From NCBI RefSeq assembly GCF_001590605.1, contig NZ_CP014504.1, positions 3,348,001 through 3,412,000 on the forward strand: a stretch of 64,000 bases of DNA. The letters are read 5' to 3'. The position numbers and the translations under genes were made by a program. The stretch is from Pedobacter cryoconitis. GTDB taxonomy: Bacteria; Bacteroidota; Bacteroidia; Sphingobacteriales; Sphingobacteriaceae. Under the pieces are notes generated by a model that worked only from the letters and a program-made list of their open reading frames with translations, was not told the DNA's origin and did no database searches. This document shows, in pieces, positions 46,597 to 55,700 of the stretch (position 1 is its first letter; every line of letters starts with the position of its first letter).

Positions 46597-47943
46597 TTAG
46601 TCTATAGAAACGGATTTCGTAAAGCTCAATTTTCGATTGGGGTCCTTGACATACATTTGCATCACTCGTTTATGAAGCGTTTTAGACTGTTTTATTCCAT
46701 CGATAAATAATCCTTCATTCGTAAGACGGACTTTAAAGTTATTCTTGTTTTTAATCAACCCTCTATGCATTAATTCGGCAATTAATTCTTTAGCTGAAAC
46801 ACGCTCTACATTATTACCCCGGTATGCTAACGGAGAGCTTTTGGAAATAAACAGCTGATGACTATCTTCTGTATTAATTGATGTTTTCACTGAAAATGCC
46901 ATCGTAACTAATAAAGTACTTAGCAAACATAAGGTCAATATGATTCGTTCTATATTTTTCAAAGAAGAATCAGGAACCCCAGCCAATCTTTTTACCCTGT
47001 TCAAAAGTTCAGCACTATTCCTTTTGAAAGCCATACTCAAAGCAGGAACTGGAGCCTGATATTCTTTACAGCTGACTATGGCCTGTATATAATTAATTTT
47101 ATTATTAGTCTGTTTAATCGTAATATCATCGCAACAATTTTCCCGTTCAACTTTGATTAATGCAGAAACCCATAGAATGGCTGGATTAAAGAAAAACATC
47201 ACTTCCATCAAAGTTTGTAAAATATTGACTAAAAAATCATTTCTACGAATATGAGCAAGCTCATGTATCAGCACAGCTTCAACTTTATCTTCACTCAGTG
47301 CATTAACCAGTCCGATAGGAATAAGAATAAAAGGTTTAAAATGACCTATTACCATAGGGACTTTAGCAAGCTCCGACTCAAATAGGCTGACAGCTTGTTT
47401 AATATTCATTTCGCTGCACAGTTGTTTGATTTTTCCTTGCCAGTATTTCTCAACGGCATAAATCTTTTTTTTCCGAAGATGATATATACTGTTGATCCCC
47501 ATCATCAGCTGCACACTTTTTGCACAGACTATAAAGAACCAAAAGAGTACAACATTTTTTTTATACACCTTGAAATAATGCAATATAAGACCTGAAAAAT
47601 CGATAGACTTATTTGCGCCAGCATAATGTAACTCTGTTTCAAAACCATTTTCACGTATGGGCGTTACTTCTTTTATATATCCAATCAACCCTTCACTTTC
47701 GTCTGTAGAATTATCCAGCTGAGCAATAAAAGTTACACAAGTAACAAATCCAGCTATAAATAATAATCCGACTAAAATAGTATAACGTAAGTTCGATGAA
47801 AGTTTTTTGCCAAAAATGGCTAGGCAGCCGATTAAAACACCCAAAATAGCTCCCTGCCAAACTGAATGCAAAATTGTATTCCCTACCGCCTGAATGATCT
47901 GATCATTTAATTCAAAATCTACATAACCTAATTTCATATCCAA
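46597..47943 (-). CDS. BlaR1-like M56 membrane metalloprotease lacking a penicillin-sensor domain
   Basis: 448 aa. Membrane segments at about 20-45, 53-77, 128-150 and 334-352 frame an M56 peptidase. The zinc motif is HELAH (227-231, VLIHELAHIRRND) with a downstream Glu (about 267, VERENCCDD). In BlaR1/MecR1 a penicillin-binding domain of about 250 residues follows the last membrane segment; here only about 95 residues remain (RVSAKELIAELMHRGLI, GLFIDGIKQSKTLHKRVMQMYV). So it should sense something other than a beta-lactam by acylation, and probably cleaves BlaI on signalling. The promoter carries the BlaI operator. Confidence 0.9.
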   Translation of the reverse strand: MDMKLGYVDFELNDQIIQAVGNTILHSVWQGAILGVLIGCLAIFGKKLSSNLRYTILVGLLFIAGFVTCVTFIAQLDNSTDESEGLIGYIKEVTPIRENGFETELHYAGANKSIDFSGLILHYFKVYKKNVVLFWFFIVCAKSVQLMMGINSIYHLRKKKIYAVEKYWQGKIKQLCSEMNIKQAVSLFESELAKVPMVIGHFKPFILIPIGLVNALSEDKVEAVLIHELAHIRRNDFLVNILQTLMEVMFFFNPAILWVSALIKVERENCCDDITIKQTNNKINYIQAIVSCKEYQAPVPALSMAFKRNSAELLNRVKRLAGVPDSSLKNIERIILTLCLLSTLLVTMAFSVKTSINTEDSHQLFISKSSPLAYRGNNVERVSAKELIAELMHRGLIKNKNNFKVRLTNEGLFIDGIKQSKTLHKRVMQMYVKDPNRKLSFTKSVSID

Positions 47944-48063
47944 AGATTTATTGAGTATCCTCTTTAAATTTAACTAAAATCATCTCACCACAAATGAAAA
48001 TGTTTATCCTAATATCTGGTAAGGTCAACAATGAAGGTCTTTAACATCTTAATGATGACAATT

Positions 48064-48093
48064 TAAAGGTAAGAATTTTTTCGTACGAAACAA
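48064..48093 (-). promoter_or_regulatory. blaR-like promoter with BlaI operator
   Basis: Minus strand: TTG (48093-48091), then exactly 19 bases, then TACCTTTA (48071-48064), a good -33/-7 pair. The spacer begins with the palindrome TTTCGTACGAAA (48090-48079). The start codon of the blaR-like gene is about 120 bases downstream. Identical operator placement to the blaI promoter supports joint control. Confidence 0.75.
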
Positions 48094-48223
48094 GGGGGAA
48101 ACAATTATTATTTTCCAGATCGCATAAAAAAAATTCAATACTTGGCTATAAAACACATCTTATAGTTAAGAAAACAGTACCCTTATAAGATAAAAAGAGC
48201 TTTCATGTAATTTAAAAGAAATC

Positions 48224-50347
48224 CTAAAAAATTTTAGTTGTAAATTTCATTTTAAAAAGTTTCCATCTCTTTGCCTGATTTTGCTTTAATCCGATCCAAA
48301 AAAAATAAAGCGGATGGTAGGAAAAAACCTTCGAAAACCCTTGTAAGATATGGTTTATTTCGCTCTCCCTAATATTTAGAGGAGGCAGCAATCTGCCAAA
48401 AAGACAAAAGATATTTGCTTTGGTGTAAAACAAATAGGTTAATACAGCATTCGAGCGTTCATATCCCAAATAGCTAAATGGAAATTTTTGTATCGCGAGA
48501 TTGATCCTCAGATGCAGTCCAAAAGCATCTACCCCGGAAAGCAAAGGTGATTGCTGGATTATTGCTGGGAAACCAGCAATAAGTATATCTGTACTTCTTT
48601 GAATGTTGTCTTTAATATTTTCCTTTTCAATTGCCTCTAAAAATTTAATAGCTATATGGGCAGTTAACTGATTCACATATAATCTTTCTAACTTATTAAC
48701 GAGATTACCATTTTTTATTTTTGCATTCTGATAAACCTCCTCAGAAATAGCAGTAAATGAAACTGGCAAGATCATTCCACTAAACGCTTTCGCAAAAGTG
48801 ATAATATCAGGTTGTAATAAATGGCTATTAAAGCTTAGAAAATCACCTGTCCTATATATCCCATTTAGAATTTCATCTGCACCAATAAGATATTTATAAT
48901 CAGTTTTATGCAAATTCACCAGATCAAGAAGACTCTTTTCTAATGACCTTAAGGAACGTCCTTGTATAATTTCCATCCAAACCAAGGCAATCTCACCTGA
49001 TGTTAAAATCTTTCTTAATTCATCACGGGCATTTGGCTGATTTGCATTAAACTCAATTACATGTTCATATAAAGGTTTGAAAAACTCATGATTTCCACTC
49101 GTAGAATTTAATGAAACCAACGTTTTCCCACCAAAATTACCACTAAAAATCAGAATCTTCTTTTTACCAGGGTTAGCCATTAAAGCCAATGTAATACCTG
49201 CTTCAACAGCTGACGCACCACTTACACCCTGTAATAACCTTTCCAAACCAGTAGCTTCAGTAACCTTTTTGTTTAATAGGTTTAAATAATCCACATCATC
49301 ATCGTGTTTTTTTACAATCTGCAATAGGATATCAGACCTATTATGTCCAAGAGTATTACATCCACTTCCACCAACACAATCTAATTTAAGATGTTCATTC
49401 TGATCGTTTCCTGGTTGAAGAAATGCTCCTTCAGCCTTATCGAAATAGAGATACGGATGAATTACTGAAAATTGCATGGTTGTGAATGCATTCAAGTGGT
49501 TTCTAGAAACTTGTTGTCTGAATTCAACGGATATTTCAATCTTATCCAAAACCTCTTTGTACTTCTCCGATTTTTTAAAAACCGGAAACATCCCTTCCAT
49601 ACAATCTTTTACATAAGAAAGTACCATGCCGTTACCACCAAAAGTTGATGAATGGGTTGAACAATGGGAAATATTGTTCCAGACTTTGAATATTTCATGC
49701 TTAGTAGAAAAAGCACCGAACGGAACTTGGAAATTCGTAAAAACTTCTCCCCAAGCAACAATATCAAAGTTTTCTATTACAGATTCAAGTAATCCTTCCG
49801 CATTTATTTTTTTTATACGGGATAAATCAAGTATCGAGATAATGCCATGTTGTTTACAGACATCAGAAAATAAACGATATTTATCCCCGGGCATTTCAGT
49901 AACTGAACAGATCACAATCAGGATCTCCCCCTTTTTAATTTCTATAAGGAAATTTTCAAAATCTGTCATTGTTAGTACTCCAGGTAATAATTCATTTTCA
50001 CCAGATACTGCCCATTGACTAAAATAATCCTGGTAATAATCTTCAGCATCAAAAACCAGGACCCGGCCGTCGTAATCATGTTTTTTTTCCTGCCTTATGA
50101 AATGCCGTGCTAGTTTAATAGCTCCATGTACTGCTTCGAAATGAGAATTGCAAAAAAAACTGTGATATTGCGCCTGCTTTCTAAACTGATTTAATATTTC
50201 ATTCAGCATGTATGCAACCTGCACATCTTCTTTCATCATCATATTCAATGGAGAGAGAAAGCTCGGAGACTTTTCAATCACTCTTTTTTCAATGTGGTCT
50301 AATATGCGTTGATCGGCTTTTAGGAATGAGTGAAAATTATTGTTCAT
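48224..50347 (-). CDS. Fused double class III aminotransferase with an inactive N-terminal half
   Basis: 707 aa, about 1.6 times a normal class III aminotransferase. The C-terminal half (about 300-707) has the complete fold: LGHNRSDILLQIV, VSGASAVEAGITLALMA, the PLP-contacting Asp491 in IGADEILNGIYRTGDF and the Schiff-base Lys520 in DIITFAKAFSG. The N-terminal half (about 50-260) repeats the pattern without a working site: CKQHGIISILDLSRI keeps the Asp (174), DIVAWGEVFTNFQVPFGAF has Glu201 where the Lys is expected, and HSSTFGGNGMVLSYV matches the conserved STFGGN segment. So one chain contains a degenerate and an active unit. In this cluster it may aminate the aldehyde released by the NRPS reductase domain. 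Confidence 0.8.
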   Translation of the reverse strand: MNNNFHSFLKADQRILDHIEKRVIEKSPSFLSPLNMMMKEDVQVAYMLNEILNQFRKQAQYHSFFCNSHFEAVHGAIKLARHFIRQEKKHDYDGRVLVFDAEDYYQDYFSQWAVSGENELLPGVLTMTDFENFLIEIKKGEILIVICSVTEMPGDKYRLFSDVCKQHGIISILDLSRIKKINAEGLLESVIENFDIVAWGEVFTNFQVPFGAFSTKHEIFKVWNNISHCSTHSSTFGGNGMVLSYVKDCMEGMFPVFKKSEKYKEVLDKIEISVEFRQQVSRNHLNAFTTMQFSVIHPYLYFDKAEGAFLQPGNDQNEHLKLDCVGGSGCNTLGHNRSDILLQIVKKHDDDVDYLNLLNKKVTEATGLERLLQGVSGASAVEAGITLALMANPGKKKILIFSGNFGGKTLVSLNSTSGNHEFFKPLYEHVIEFNANQPNARDELRKILTSGEIALVWMEIIQGRSLRSLEKSLLDLVNLHKTDYKYLIGADEILNGIYRTGDFLSFNSHLLQPDIITFAKAFSGMILPVSFTAISEEVYQNAKIKNGNLVNKLERLYVNQLTAHIAIKFLEAIEKENIKDNIQRSTDILIAGFPAIIQQSPLLSGVDAFGLHLRINLAIQKFPFSYLGYERSNAVLTYLFYTKANIFCLFGRLLPPLNIRESEINHILQGFSKVFSYHPLYFFWIGLKQNQAKRWKLFKMKFTTKIF

Positions 50348-50350
50348 ATT

Positions 50351-50719
50351 TTATAGTTTAAAACCAGATTTGTTATCGATGACCATTAATTTGCCGATAT
50401 ATAGTGATAAGCCACTCATTAATCCCCCTATTATTCCAGAAAACAACAATGCATAGGAAGTATAAACAGCACCAAACCTTATTGCTAAAAGTCTATCTGA
50501 ACTGAAGTGAAAATAAAGGTTAGCGAAAACCCAGATTAAAAATCCCGTTATAAAGCCAACGGCAAAACATGGAACTACCCATTTTTTAAGACTGATAAAA
50601 ATTCCTATTATAAATATTGGAATAACAAAGGTCCACCATGGAAATACCTGTATTAACTTTGTCCCTGCAATCGCAACGACGATCATAGCTACTGTTTTAA
50701 TAAAATGTTTCTTATTCAT
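50351..50719 (-). CDS. Small membrane protein in the NRPS operon
   Basis: 122 aa with four probable membrane segments (TVAMIVVAIAGTKLIQVF, WTFVIPIFIIGIFISL, CFAVGFITGFLIWVFANLYF, SYALLFSGIIGGLMSGLSLYIG). I do not recognise the family. It follows the acylase by 6 bases and precedes the aminotransferase by 3, so it belongs to the operon. A role in export or immunity is possible. Confidence 0.7.
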   Translation of the reverse strand: MNKKHFIKTVAMIVVAIAGTKLIQVFPWWTFVIPIFIIGIFISLKKWVVPCFAVGFITGFLIWVFANLYFHFSSDRLLAIRFGAVYTSYALLFSGIIGGLMSGLSLYIGKLMVIDNKSGFKL

Positions 50720-50725
50720 TGTTAA

Positions 50726-53149
50726 TTATTTTAAATTCCAGCATACATTACCGGGAGCACTGGCTTCACCTATAGACAGGTAAAAATTTAAAGGATAGTA
50801 GACCTCCTTATTCCAATCTTTCACAAAATCATTATAGTATTTCACTCCAGAATTTCCGGATTGCCCTCCTGGATAAATTCCATAGGCTTTTGGACGATCA
50901 CCAAGCTCTACAATCATTCTCCAGGAAGGACCCCAGGTCGAAGAAATTGCATTAATTGTTTCTGGATATCCAGCGGATACCAGTTTTTGATCACTTAACT
51001 GATCAATCTTCAACATATGATTGATATTGACATGATTATGGTCACCCCAAGTAATACTTCCTTTCTTTTTCTCCAAATTATATTCCTTCAAGGCTGCGTT
51101 GAAAGCATTTCTAACCACAATATTCCCATCCTCCCTTGCTGAAGTACTAACTATATCAAAATATAAATTCTGCGGGTCTTTTTGAAGAAGGTCGAGTAAA
51201 ATATGATCGTCGGGCACTTTTGAATTAAATGAGTAAGCTTTTAACTCATCCCATGTATAATCTTTAATATGATTCCACCATAAATAAAAAAATCCGGCAT
51301 TTTTATCCTCTAATGCATAGGTCCCCTTCCATTTGGATAAATCATGAATAGTGTTAAGCTCGTCATTAGATAACTTCCCCCGGTTAACTATACGGAGTAA
51401 AACCGGCAAGGCTTCTAATGCAAAAGCGCTTGTATTATCTAACTGTATCTGTTTCATCTTTTCGATGTCAAAAGCCTTTTCTGAGCTTAACAATTGTTTA
51501 ATCCGTTGTGCCCTGTTTTCCACGAAATATCCATTATAATAATAAGCATAATGACTATTGGTGGGATGTTGATTAGCAGAGATAATAAACTGAGATAATG
51601 GATTGAGTACCTGTGGCAGACTATCATACGGAATATACTTTTCATATAAATGTGTACTTTTTGTACCATCCAGAAGAAACATCCCCTGGCCACTCCATTT
51701 TACCGGAAGATTACCCTGATGAACAACCGCTATATCATTTTCTTTAGAAGCGAAAGTAAAATTCAAAATATTACTTGTATAATATCTGATTGCTTTTTTG
51801 TAGTCATTATAACCATTGGCTTTATTCAGTTTAATATAGGCTAGAATGTCGTTAGATGGCATTTGCAACTGCCATCTTAATGCATAGTTTACAAGATCAG
51901 GTTGTGATGCTGTATACTTTCTATCACTTACGACAGGGCCATGCAAAGTATGGTATATAGTATCATTCAATGTCTTCTGATCTCTGATCTTAATAGGTTC
52001 CACATGATAGTCCAGTTTTAACCATTTCCCATCGAATTCATAGCTTTTATAATTATCAGTGATTTTCAATTTATACCAATCTTTGACATCATCACTCCCA
52101 TTTGTAATTCCCCACGCTATATTATTATTAAAACCTATGATAATTGCCGGAGCACCCGGCACAGTCACTCCATATACATTAATGCCTGGTGCTGAAAGCT
52201 GCATTTCGATCCAGGTTGCAGGTAGAGATAATCCTAAATGAGGATCATTACACAGTATTGGATGCCCGGAAACAGTTTTCTTTCCCGATACTACCCAACT
52301 GTTACTACCTAACCTCGGGTCATAATCACTCTTAGCTATGATAGAACTGCTAGAAATAAAAGAATAATCAAGATATGCAGGTTTATGAATATAGCTTAGC
52401 GCTTGATTATTTTTAATCAGGCTATCATTAATTAATGGACTAATATGTTGATTCATACCTGGGAACAGCATATTAAATTTTTCCTCACCCAGTGCCAGTA
52501 TCAGGTTAGTTATATTTAAATCCTCTTCATATCCAGATAACATACCAGACATATTCTTCATAATCAAAGCCGTTTTCAAATTCGTCCACTGCTCAGGTTT
52601 ATAATCAAGCAATTTATATTCAAGTGGAAGCAGTCGGTTTCCCAAATTATTTATAAAAGCGTTAACTCCCCTAGTATAAGCAGACAGTACCATTTTTGTT
52701 TCCGGATCTTTTTCCATTAAAGTCAGCGATGCCTTCGCAGCAGACAACATACCAATCCTTCTTTGTTTCCGATCATAATCAACAAATCCATCTTTAAATA
52801 TTTCTGATAACCGACCAGCAGCACTATAACTTATAAAATCCATTTGCCAAAGCCTCAGACTTGCAGTAATGTAACCCTGAGCTTGATAAAGATCTTCCAT
52901 ATTCTTCGCATAAATATGTGGTACCTTACGCTTATCAAAATAGATCTTAACTGAATCTTTAAACAGGGAGCCCGTGTGAATCATCTGATCAGTCTCCAGA
53001 CTTTCATCTCTTTCATTCTGCACAACACCAATAAATGGGTCTAGAAGCTTACCCAGTGGGGGGTATTTAAAAAATGAAGTGGATAAAGCAAAAATTAGAA
53101 TGCCTAAAGCAACCAGAGGAAATATAAAATTGAAGTTGTTTTTTTTCAT
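50726..53149 (-). CDS. Penicillin acylase family Ntn-hydrolase
   Basis: 807 aa from the ATG at 53149 (MKKNNFNFIFPLVALGILIF), which gives an N-terminal signal or anchor; an upstream ATG at 53188 would put 13 residues before it. Penicillin-amidase features: substrate-binding N-part (VPHIYAKNMEDLYQAQGYITASLRLWQMD), a spacer peptide, then the autoprocessing site LGSNSWVVSGKKTVSG where the Ser of SNSW (Ser282) becomes the N-terminal nucleophile. Further conserved parts are DPHLGLSLPATWIEMQL and the oxyanion/Asn region near the end (GQSGNSG). Family members in NRPS clusters (PvdQ type) remove an acyl group from a peptide precursor outside the cytoplasm, the expected role here. Confidence 0.9.
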   Translation of the reverse strand: MKKNNFNFIFPLVALGILIFALSTSFFKYPPLGKLLDPFIGVVQNERDESLETDQMIHTGSLFKDSVKIYFDKRKVPHIYAKNMEDLYQAQGYITASLRLWQMDFISYSAAGRLSEIFKDGFVDYDRKQRRIGMLSAAKASLTLMEKDPETKMVLSAYTRGVNAFINNLGNRLLPLEYKLLDYKPEQWTNLKTALIMKNMSGMLSGYEEDLNITNLILALGEEKFNMLFPGMNQHISPLINDSLIKNNQALSYIHKPAYLDYSFISSSSIIAKSDYDPRLGSNSWVVSGKKTVSGHPILCNDPHLGLSLPATWIEMQLSAPGINVYGVTVPGAPAIIIGFNNNIAWGITNGSDDVKDWYKLKITDNYKSYEFDGKWLKLDYHVEPIKIRDQKTLNDTIYHTLHGPVVSDRKYTASQPDLVNYALRWQLQMPSNDILAYIKLNKANGYNDYKKAIRYYTSNILNFTFASKENDIAVVHQGNLPVKWSGQGMFLLDGTKSTHLYEKYIPYDSLPQVLNPLSQFIISANQHPTNSHYAYYYNGYFVENRAQRIKQLLSSEKAFDIEKMKQIQLDNTSAFALEALPVLLRIVNRGKLSNDELNTIHDLSKWKGTYALEDKNAGFFYLWWNHIKDYTWDELKAYSFNSKVPDDHILLDLLQKDPQNLYFDIVSTSAREDGNIVVRNAFNAALKEYNLEKKKGSITWGDHNHVNINHMLKIDQLSDQKLVSAGYPETINAISSTWGPSWRMIVELGDRPKAYGIYPGGQSGNSGVKYYNDFVKDWNKEVYYPLNFYLSIGEASAPGNVCWNLK

Positions 53150-53170
53150 TAGAATATATTTGTTTTTTAT

Positions 53171-53201
53171 CGGCGATGCCCTCCACAAGGGGGGCTTTTT
53201 T
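53171..53201. other. GC-rich hairpin between GT-like gene and acylase gene
   Basis: GCCCTCC (about 53178-53184) pairs with GGGGGGC (about 53189-53196, one G-T wobble), followed by TTTTTT on the plus strand. All neighbouring genes are on the minus strand, where no T-run follows. It could be an mRNA-processing or stabilising stem in the operon. Confidence 0.35.
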
Positions 53202-53242
53202 GGAAACTATCATTTCATGAGAATTTCATTGAAAAAACCATT

Positions 53243-54400
53243 TTAACTCGTATAAAAATTAAGCTTGTTATTAAGGTAGTCAAGAAGTATGTCTTTCGTA
53301 TAAGCGCTACATGGTAGCCGGTTTACAATGTCTCTCTCTTCAACAGGTAATTCAATTAAAGTAAATATCTTCCTGTCGTCACCATATTCTTTCAATACAA
53401 GACAGTCAACTAAAGGTGATTCTCCCCACCATAAGTTTAAGTTATAACTTACATTTCCATACCATCCAGTATAAACTATAATTCTAAGATCATTCTGATG
53501 TTTTTTTCCACGAATTACATAGTTGTTATAGATACTTGATGCACAATGCATCAGACCACTACATGGTCCAAAGATCATTTTAACCTGAGCTGCGCCCAAC
53601 AAACTCAAATCCTGTCGGAGCGTCAGACTCTTTGAAAAGATAATTTTTTCCAAAGCCTGTTTTCCCAGCCAATCTCTGTAAAAATCTTCTTTTCCGGTAT
53701 TACGTTCATCGAAAATAAGTACCTTGGTCTTACCCCTTTTGAGTATCCCTTTTAAGATTTCAAAATATGTTTCTACCTTGAGTAGTTTACTTTTAACAGC
53801 TGAAGAATCTACCATTATAATCAATTCTTCAGCTTTTTCAACCCCCTTGGCTCTGAGCCATTCATTTGCCCAACGCTCTTCCCTTTCAGTTAAATACAGC
53901 TCGGTTCTTCGTCTTAAATTCACAAAGTCATTTAAAGCCCTGTTAACAGGAAACACATAGGATTCATTTTCCAGGGGTTTTAATATAATTGTTGAGACCG
54001 AAGTAATTGCAATTTCCCAGGAGCCATATTTAATTTGATCTCTATACTTATCATGCAGGAAGTGAATCAACTTCTCTTCCTCATAAGATACAAAGATGAT
54101 CATCTGATACTTCTCAAAATTAATATCCTCCCAATTATCATAAGCAATTTTATTTACATAACTATTATTGAAAAGCAAGCTTTCGACAAACCTTCTATTT
54201 TTCCATTGCGTGAAATTTAAATCAACATATTGGGCATTAAAAAATGTTTTTAAATGCCTGAACTTATCAAAAATCACACAACAATCACCAAGTAATTTAA
54301 TCTCTTCGTCAAACAGAACAAGTATATTATCTAAACTATTCTTTTTAAACAAGGAGGTATTGGCTTCGATTTTTGAAAGCGTATCTGTAAAATCTTTCAT
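53243..54400 (-). CDS. GT9/heptosyltransferase-like protein B
   Basis: 385 aa, no signal peptide. The N-terminal part LLGDCCVIFDKFRHLKTFFNAQYVDLN corresponds to the GD..L..P.L..L....P...I.. start of glycosyltransferase family 9. The C-terminal part has a strand with IIMVDSSAVKSKLL (cf. PG.....K.WP in GT9), LIFDERNTGKEDFY, the loop LRQDLSLLGAAQVKMIFGPCSGLMHCASSIYN (cf. GNDSGPMHLAAA), and then VYTGW. A close paralogue lies 18 bases upstream. It is about the size of heptosyltransferases. Donor ADP-heptose is suggested by hldE/hldD/gmhA nearby. Assignment rests on pattern similarity by eye. Confidence 0.55.
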   Translation of the reverse strand: MKDFTDTLSKIEANTSLFKKNSLDNILVLFDEEIKLLGDCCVIFDKFRHLKTFFNAQYVDLNFTQWKNRRFVESLLFNNSYVNKIAYDNWEDINFEKYQMIIFVSYEEEKLIHFLHDKYRDQIKYGSWEIAITSVSTIILKPLENESYVFPVNRALNDFVNLRRRTELYLTEREERWANEWLRAKGVEKAEELIIMVDSSAVKSKLLKVETYFEILKGILKRGKTKVLIFDERNTGKEDFYRDWLGKQALEKIIFSKSLTLRQDLSLLGAAQVKMIFGPCSGLMHCASSIYNNYVIRGKKHQNDLRIIVYTGWYGNVSYNLNLWWGESPLVDCLVLKEYGDDRKIFTLIELPVEERDIVNRLPCSAYTKDILLDYLNNKLNFYTS

Positions 54401-54418
54401 TCTAGTATTTTTAGCTGA

Positions 54419-55591
54419 TTAGACGGAAATCTTTGTTTCAGCCTTTAAGCTAAGACGATTCCGTACGAAGTTGATTAGTTGTGTTGTACTATATTCTGCG
54501 CAAGCCAGCGAATCAATATGTTTTCTTTCTTCGTCATTCATATCCTCCAGTAGCATAATTTCCTTCTTATCACCATTTTGCTTAAGAAGAAGACAGTTGA
54601 TCAATGGAGAACTTCCCCACCAGAAATCTGCATTCATATTTTCAATACCATAAACACCTGTATATGTGACCATTAAAGGCACATCTTCAATATTCATCCC
54701 ATTACTTAGATAGTTATTATAAATACTTGAAGAACAATGCATAATACCTGTACAAGGACCAAATATCATTTTGGTGAATCTTGAACCGAGAAGAGCTAGG
54801 TTCTTTCGTAAGCTAAATCCTTTTGAAAAAATCATTTTTGACATGTTTTTATCTCCTAGCCATTCTCTGTAAAAAACATCTTTACCGATGTTACCTTCAT
54901 CGAAAATTAAAATTTTAATATTCTCAGTACTCAACAGATTTGTGAGCAATTCAAAATAAACCGATATGTTCAATAGCTTAGTTCTAGCTGAAGAAGAATC
55001 AACCATAATAAATAATTGTTCACCTTCTTTCAATCCATTCTCCATAAGCCATTTATTTGCAACATCTTTCTCTTCTTGAGAGAGATAAAGCTCACCAGGC
55101 CCCAAATCTTTAAAGCATTCAATCAAATTAGGGTATTCAGGGAATATATATTTTTTGCTTTTATCTGGTTTTAGTACTAACTCAGAAATTGAATAAATCT
55201 GAGTGTTGAACTTACCTTCATTGAATAAAGTACTGTACTTGACATGCAGATAATCCAGTAAGATTTCCTCTTTATAAGAGATGCAAAATATTTTATCATA
55301 CTTATCAAACTCAATTTTGTCCCACTCCAGATTCTGCAGAGAGTTGACATGTGGGTTATTTTTCAACAAACATTCATAAAGTTCCTGATTACTTTGATCC
55401 GTATAATTCAAATGGATACTGGCGTTTCCAATAAAGGTCTCAATGTATTTAAGTTTATTAAATCTAAAACAGCAGTCTCCTATAAAATTCATCTTTTCTT
55501 CATCCAGCATCAGAATATTGTCAATTTTATTATTGAAGTTTTTACTGTTATTATTTCTTAAAATATTTAAAGTATCGTGAATACTCATCAT
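54419..55591 (-). CDS. GT9/heptosyltransferase-like protein A
   Basis: 390 aa, clearly paralogous to the next gene along its whole length. Shared blocks: LDEEKMNFIGDCCFRFNKLKYIETF, ELYLSQEEKDVANKWLMENGL, LFIMVDSSSARTKLLNISVYFELL, ILIFDEGNIGKDVFYREWLG, LRKNLALLGSRFTKMIFGPCTGIMHCSSSIYNNYL and VYGIENMNADFWWGSSPLINCLLLKQ. GT9-type fold by the N-terminal GD motif and the FGP.(S/T)G.MH..S loop. Tandem duplication suggests two successive or differing sugar transfers. The alternative is a heptose transfer to protein, as in BAHT/TibC enzymes of similar size. Confidence 0.55.
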   Translation of the reverse strand: MMSIHDTLNILRNNNSKNFNNKIDNILMLDEEKMNFIGDCCFRFNKLKYIETFIGNASIHLNYTDQSNQELYECLLKNNPHVNSLQNLEWDKIEFDKYDKIFCISYKEEILLDYLHVKYSTLFNEGKFNTQIYSISELVLKPDKSKKYIFPEYPNLIECFKDLGPGELYLSQEEKDVANKWLMENGLKEGEQLFIMVDSSSARTKLLNISVYFELLTNLLSTENIKILIFDEGNIGKDVFYREWLGDKNMSKMIFSKGFSLRKNLALLGSRFTKMIFGPCTGIMHCSSSIYNNYLSNGMNIEDVPLMVTYTGVYGIENMNADFWWGSSPLINCLLLKQNGDKKEIMLLEDMNDEERKHIDSLACAEYSTTQLINFVRNRLSLKAETKISV

Positions 55592-55700
55592 GATTAAATA
55601 GATTATTTTAAAATTCAGTTAATTAATAACGTTATAGAATTATCACCCACCTCAGAAAACCCATTTTTTCACTGTGTGTTATATTTTGAAAGTGTCCCGG

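Noticed and set aside
54461..54472. Further BlaI operator (CCGTACGAAG)
   Set aside because: Lies inside a coding region and lacks the TTC half of the palindrome.
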